A stretch of 8,242 bases of DNA from Paracoccaceae bacterium (GTDB taxonomy: Bacteria > Pseudomonadota > Alphaproteobacteria > Rhodobacterales > Rhodobacteraceae). The notes beneath the pieces are model-generated. The model saw only the letters and a list, made by a program, of their open reading frames with translations, did not search any database and was not told the origin of the DNA. The DNA lies in contig CABZJG010000075.1 in assembly GCA_902525995.1 (NCBI GenBank), positions 1-8,242 on the forward strand. The letters run 5' to 3'. Each line of letters opens with the position of its first letter. Position 1 is the first letter of the stretch. Both the position numbers and the translations under genes were made by a program. Positions 6,423 to 8,242 of this stretch are shown piece after piece.

Positions 6423-7244
6423 TTAGTTTTTCGCGCTCCAGCTCGAAGATGCCTTTTTGCGTGTGTAATATTCACCGATAAGACCTAAAGCTATAAGAGC
6501 AATTCCAACATTAATTGGATAAATGATAGAACTGTTGTGGGGGTTATAATTGATGAATGCAAATCCCCGCGCTTGGTCGATTGCATGAAATAATGGATTC
6601 CAATCAAACATTGCCAGCATAAAACCGGGCAATGTATTGGCCACGAACATTTTGCCCGACGCAATCATATTTGCCCGTTGATAAAGGGTTCTGAGAACGG
6701 TTGTAAAAGTAGGTGCCCAAGGCTTGATGGCAAACATCAAAAGCCCAACAGCACACCCGGTGAACCAAGCCAAGAGGAACATCAAAAATGCCCCTATCGG
6801 ATCATCAATCACAAAGGGTGAAAACACCACATAATAAATGAAGAGAATTACGAACATTGATAAGGTTTGTAAGTAAAGAGAACCCAGGGCTGCAGAACTG
6901 ATCGAAATAGCCGTGTTTATAGGGGCATGCTGCATCATTGCCGAGGCAGGCCCCTCTGCACTTGCAACGGCTGTAACGGCCTTGTTGTGAGTCATAAAGA
7001 GAAAGATTCCGCTCATGATGTAAATCACAAAATCGCCGCGGATCGCTGCACCTCTAAGTCCCAAAACTTGAAAAAACAGCAAAAATCCGGCTACAAACAT
7101 GATTGATTGCAACATCTCTGAAAGTAAGCACATTATTGGTGAACGGTGCTTTTGCCGGATGCTCCGCACTGTAGCATGAAAAATCTGCCAAGACATATTC
7201 AAAGCAAAGCCAACTGAGCCTTGGGATCTGTAAGTTTTAAACAT
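6423..7244 (-). CDS. ABC-2 type transporter permease, polysaccharide-export (KpsM/Wzm-like)
   Basis: This is a membrane permease of the ABC-2 family, resembling those that export capsular or other surface polysaccharides with a separate ATPase. About six hydrophobic segments can be seen (roughly residues 39-62, 70-87, 116-143, 150-173, 201-214 weakly, and 243-260) after a cytoplasmic N-terminus. The stretches RGDFVIYIMSGIFLFMTH and ANTLPGFMLAMFDWNPLFH are typical of a version common in Rhodobacteraceae. The frame extends to a GTG at 7253, but the ATG at 7244 has AAGGTG six bases upstream and that motif contains the GTG, so the ATG (273 residues) is preferred. No ATP-binding partner is in the window. 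Substrate is unknown; polysaccharide is a family-based guess. Confidence 0.85.
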   Translation of the reverse strand: MFKTYRSQGSVGFALNMSWQIFHATVRSIRQKHRSPIMCLLSEMLQSIMFVAGFLLFFQVLGLRGAAIRGDFVIYIMSGIFLFMTHNKAVTAVASAEGPASAMMQHAPINTAISISSAALGSLYLQTLSMFVILFIYYVVFSPFVIDDPIGAFLMFLLAWFTGCAVGLLMFAIKPWAPTFTTVLRTLYQRANMIASGKMFVANTLPGFMLAMFDWNPLFHAIDQARGFAFINYNPHNSSIIYPINVGIALIALGLIGEYYTRKKASSSWSAKN

Positions 7245-7397
7245 TAAATGCACCTTAAATACCGACTGGAAATATGACCCAGAACACCTTGCTGAAATGT
7301 AAATTTAGTAGCATAAGACTTAAAATATCGACCACACATAGCATACTTTTGGTCAAAAAAGTCAAGCCAAGCAAAACATTACGGAAAGTTACTTAGA
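7245..7397. promoter_or_regulatory. divergent intergenic region between the permease and cysQ
   Basis: This AT-rich 153-base region must hold the start signals for the permease (leftward) and cysQ (rightward). On the minus strand TTGACT at 7360-7365 is a good -35 for the permease, but the -10 near 7342-7347 is weak. No rightward promoter for cysQ stands out. A short GACCA/TGGTC inverted repeat (7330-7334 and 7350-7354) is too small to call an operator. Confidence 0.45.
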
Positions 7398-8192
7398 TTG
7401 GACTACGCAAAATTATCTCAGGTTATGCGTGATCTGGCTTTACAATCAGGTAAAGCGATCATGGAAATTTATAATTCAGAGAGTGTTTCATTTGAAACAA
7501 AGGCTGATGACAGCCCAGTCACTATTGCTGACAAAGCAGCAGATCGAATTATTTTTGCTGGCTTGAAACAGGCTTTTCCGGCCCTTCCTGTGGTGACGGA
7601 AGAACAGGCAAGTTCACAAACTAAGCAGCATGACACATTTTTGATTGTCGATCCCTTAGACGGAACCAAGGAATTTATCAAAAAAACTGCTGAGTTTACA
7701 GTGAACATTGCTTTGATTGAGAACGGGGTTCCAACCCGTGGGATTGTTTACGCACCAGCCATAGAGCGGCTTTTTTATACTGATGCCAAAGGTCAGCCGG
7801 TAGAGGAGCAAGCTCCTTTTGAGGAAAAAGCTCTGGGACGGGTTTCGCCAATTTCGGTCAAAAGCCCAGACAATGAAGCGTTGATTGTCGTGGCATCTAA
7901 GTCGCATCGTGATCAAGATATAGATGCGTATATATCAAAATATTCAGTGGCAAAATCAACCAGTGCAGGGTCTTCCTTAAAGTTCTGTCTTTTGGCTGCT
8001 GGAGAAGCGGATTTTTATCCAAGGCTTGGCAGAACAATGGAGTGGGATACAGCAGCCGGGCATGCAATTTTAAGTGCGGCTGGCGGTGCAGTGGTTCAGT
8101 TTAATACCCTTAGTCCGTTAGAGTATGGCAAATTCAATTATGAGAATCCCCATTTTATTGCATTGGTAGAAGGTGTGAGCTTAAAAAGTTAA
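7398..8192 (+). CDS. cysQ: CysQ, 3'(2'),5'-bisphosphate nucleotidase
   Basis: CysQ removes a phosphate from 3'-phosphoadenosine 5'-phosphate (PAP), the by-product of PAPS use in sulfate assimilation or sulfotransfer; it may also act on PAPS. The 264 residues carry the lithium-sensitive, magnesium-dependent phosphatase signatures: VTEEQ at 66-70, the metal-binding DPLDGTKEF at 85-93, and WDTAAGHAILSAAGG at 216-230. Length is normal. The start is taken as TTG at 7398 because MDYAKLSQVMRDLAL matches how these proteins usually begin; the next candidate is ATG at residue 10, which has no better ribosome binding site. A weak GGAAAG lies about nine bases upstream of the TTG. It is divergent from the permease. 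Other inositol-monophosphatase-family enzymes share the motifs, but CysQ fits best. Confidence 0.93.
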   Translation: MDYAKLSQVMRDLALQSGKAIMEIYNSESVSFETKADDSPVTIADKAADRIIFAGLKQAFPALPVVTEEQASSQTKQHDTFLIVDPLDGTKEFIKKTAEFTVNIALIENGVPTRGIVYAPAIERLFYTDAKGQPVEEQAPFEEKALGRVSPISVKSPDNEALIVVASKSHRDQDIDAYISKYSVAKSTSAGSSLKFCLLAAGEADFYPRLGRTMEWDTAAGHAILSAAGGAVVQFNTLSPLEYGKFNYENPHFIALVEGVSLKS

Positions 8193-8242
8193 AGATATTC
8201 CATGTGCTGAAAAATGCGTATTTTGGCATATAAATTCATGCA
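8193..8242. other. short AT-rich tail after cysQ
   Basis: The last 50 bases contain no gene, hairpin or clear terminator. An ATG appears at the very end (8238-8240), without a ribosome binding site, so it cannot be judged. Confidence 0.4.

Noticed and set aside
1..8242. Mobile element, CRISPR array, tRNA or defence system
   Set aside because: No transposase, spaced repeat array, tRNA cloverleaf or defence-gene motif was recognised; the genes are housekeeping and transport functions with intact family motifs.

Overview
The window is ordinary chromosomal DNA of an alphaproteobacterium, most likely a marine Rhodobacterales (Rhodobacteraceae) species with moderate to low G+C. This rests on the character of the proteins: a 435-residue HslU, an HslV with an 11-residue propeptide before its catalytic threonine, DnaK with an acidic DADFEDLDD tail, a KpsM-type permease and a CysQ that look like roseobacter versions. 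Heat-shock control looks RpoH-like, and no CIRCE element was seen. No rRNA, tRNA, CRISPR array, insertion sequence or phage gene was recognised.

Layout. Five genes on the minus strand form a protein-quality-control block, in transcription order dnaK, dnaJ, radC, hslV, hslU (6223 down to 242). DnaK and DnaJ are the Hsp70 chaperone and its J-domain partner. HslV and HslU are the proteasome-like peptidase and its AAA+ unfoldase. RadC is a JAMM-fold protein of uncertain role and sits between the two pairs. dnaK and hslV each have a candidate heat-shock promoter with the same CTTG-N18-nCnATAT layout. A GC-rich hairpin with a short T-run separates dnaK from dnaJ and probably lowers dnaJ expression relative to dnaK. 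hslV and hslU overlap by ATGA and are probably translationally coupled.

Upstream of dnaK lies a minus-strand ABC-2 permease of the polysaccharide-export type (6423-7244). It is divergent from cysQ (7398-8192, plus strand), which encodes a 3'(2'),5'-bisphosphate nucleotidase and probably starts at TTG. The two share a 153-base intergenic region. A link through sulfated surface polysaccharide is possible but is inference only.

The left edge (1-132) holds two overlapping open frames on opposite strands; at most one is likely to be a real partial gene, and I could not name either. Bases 116-241 are very AT-rich and hold no recognisable gene. No gene-free stretch exceeds 300 bases. I found no convincing undescribed system. 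The points most worth a second look are the dnaKJ-radC-hslVU order, the matched promoters and the dnaK-dnaJ hairpin.
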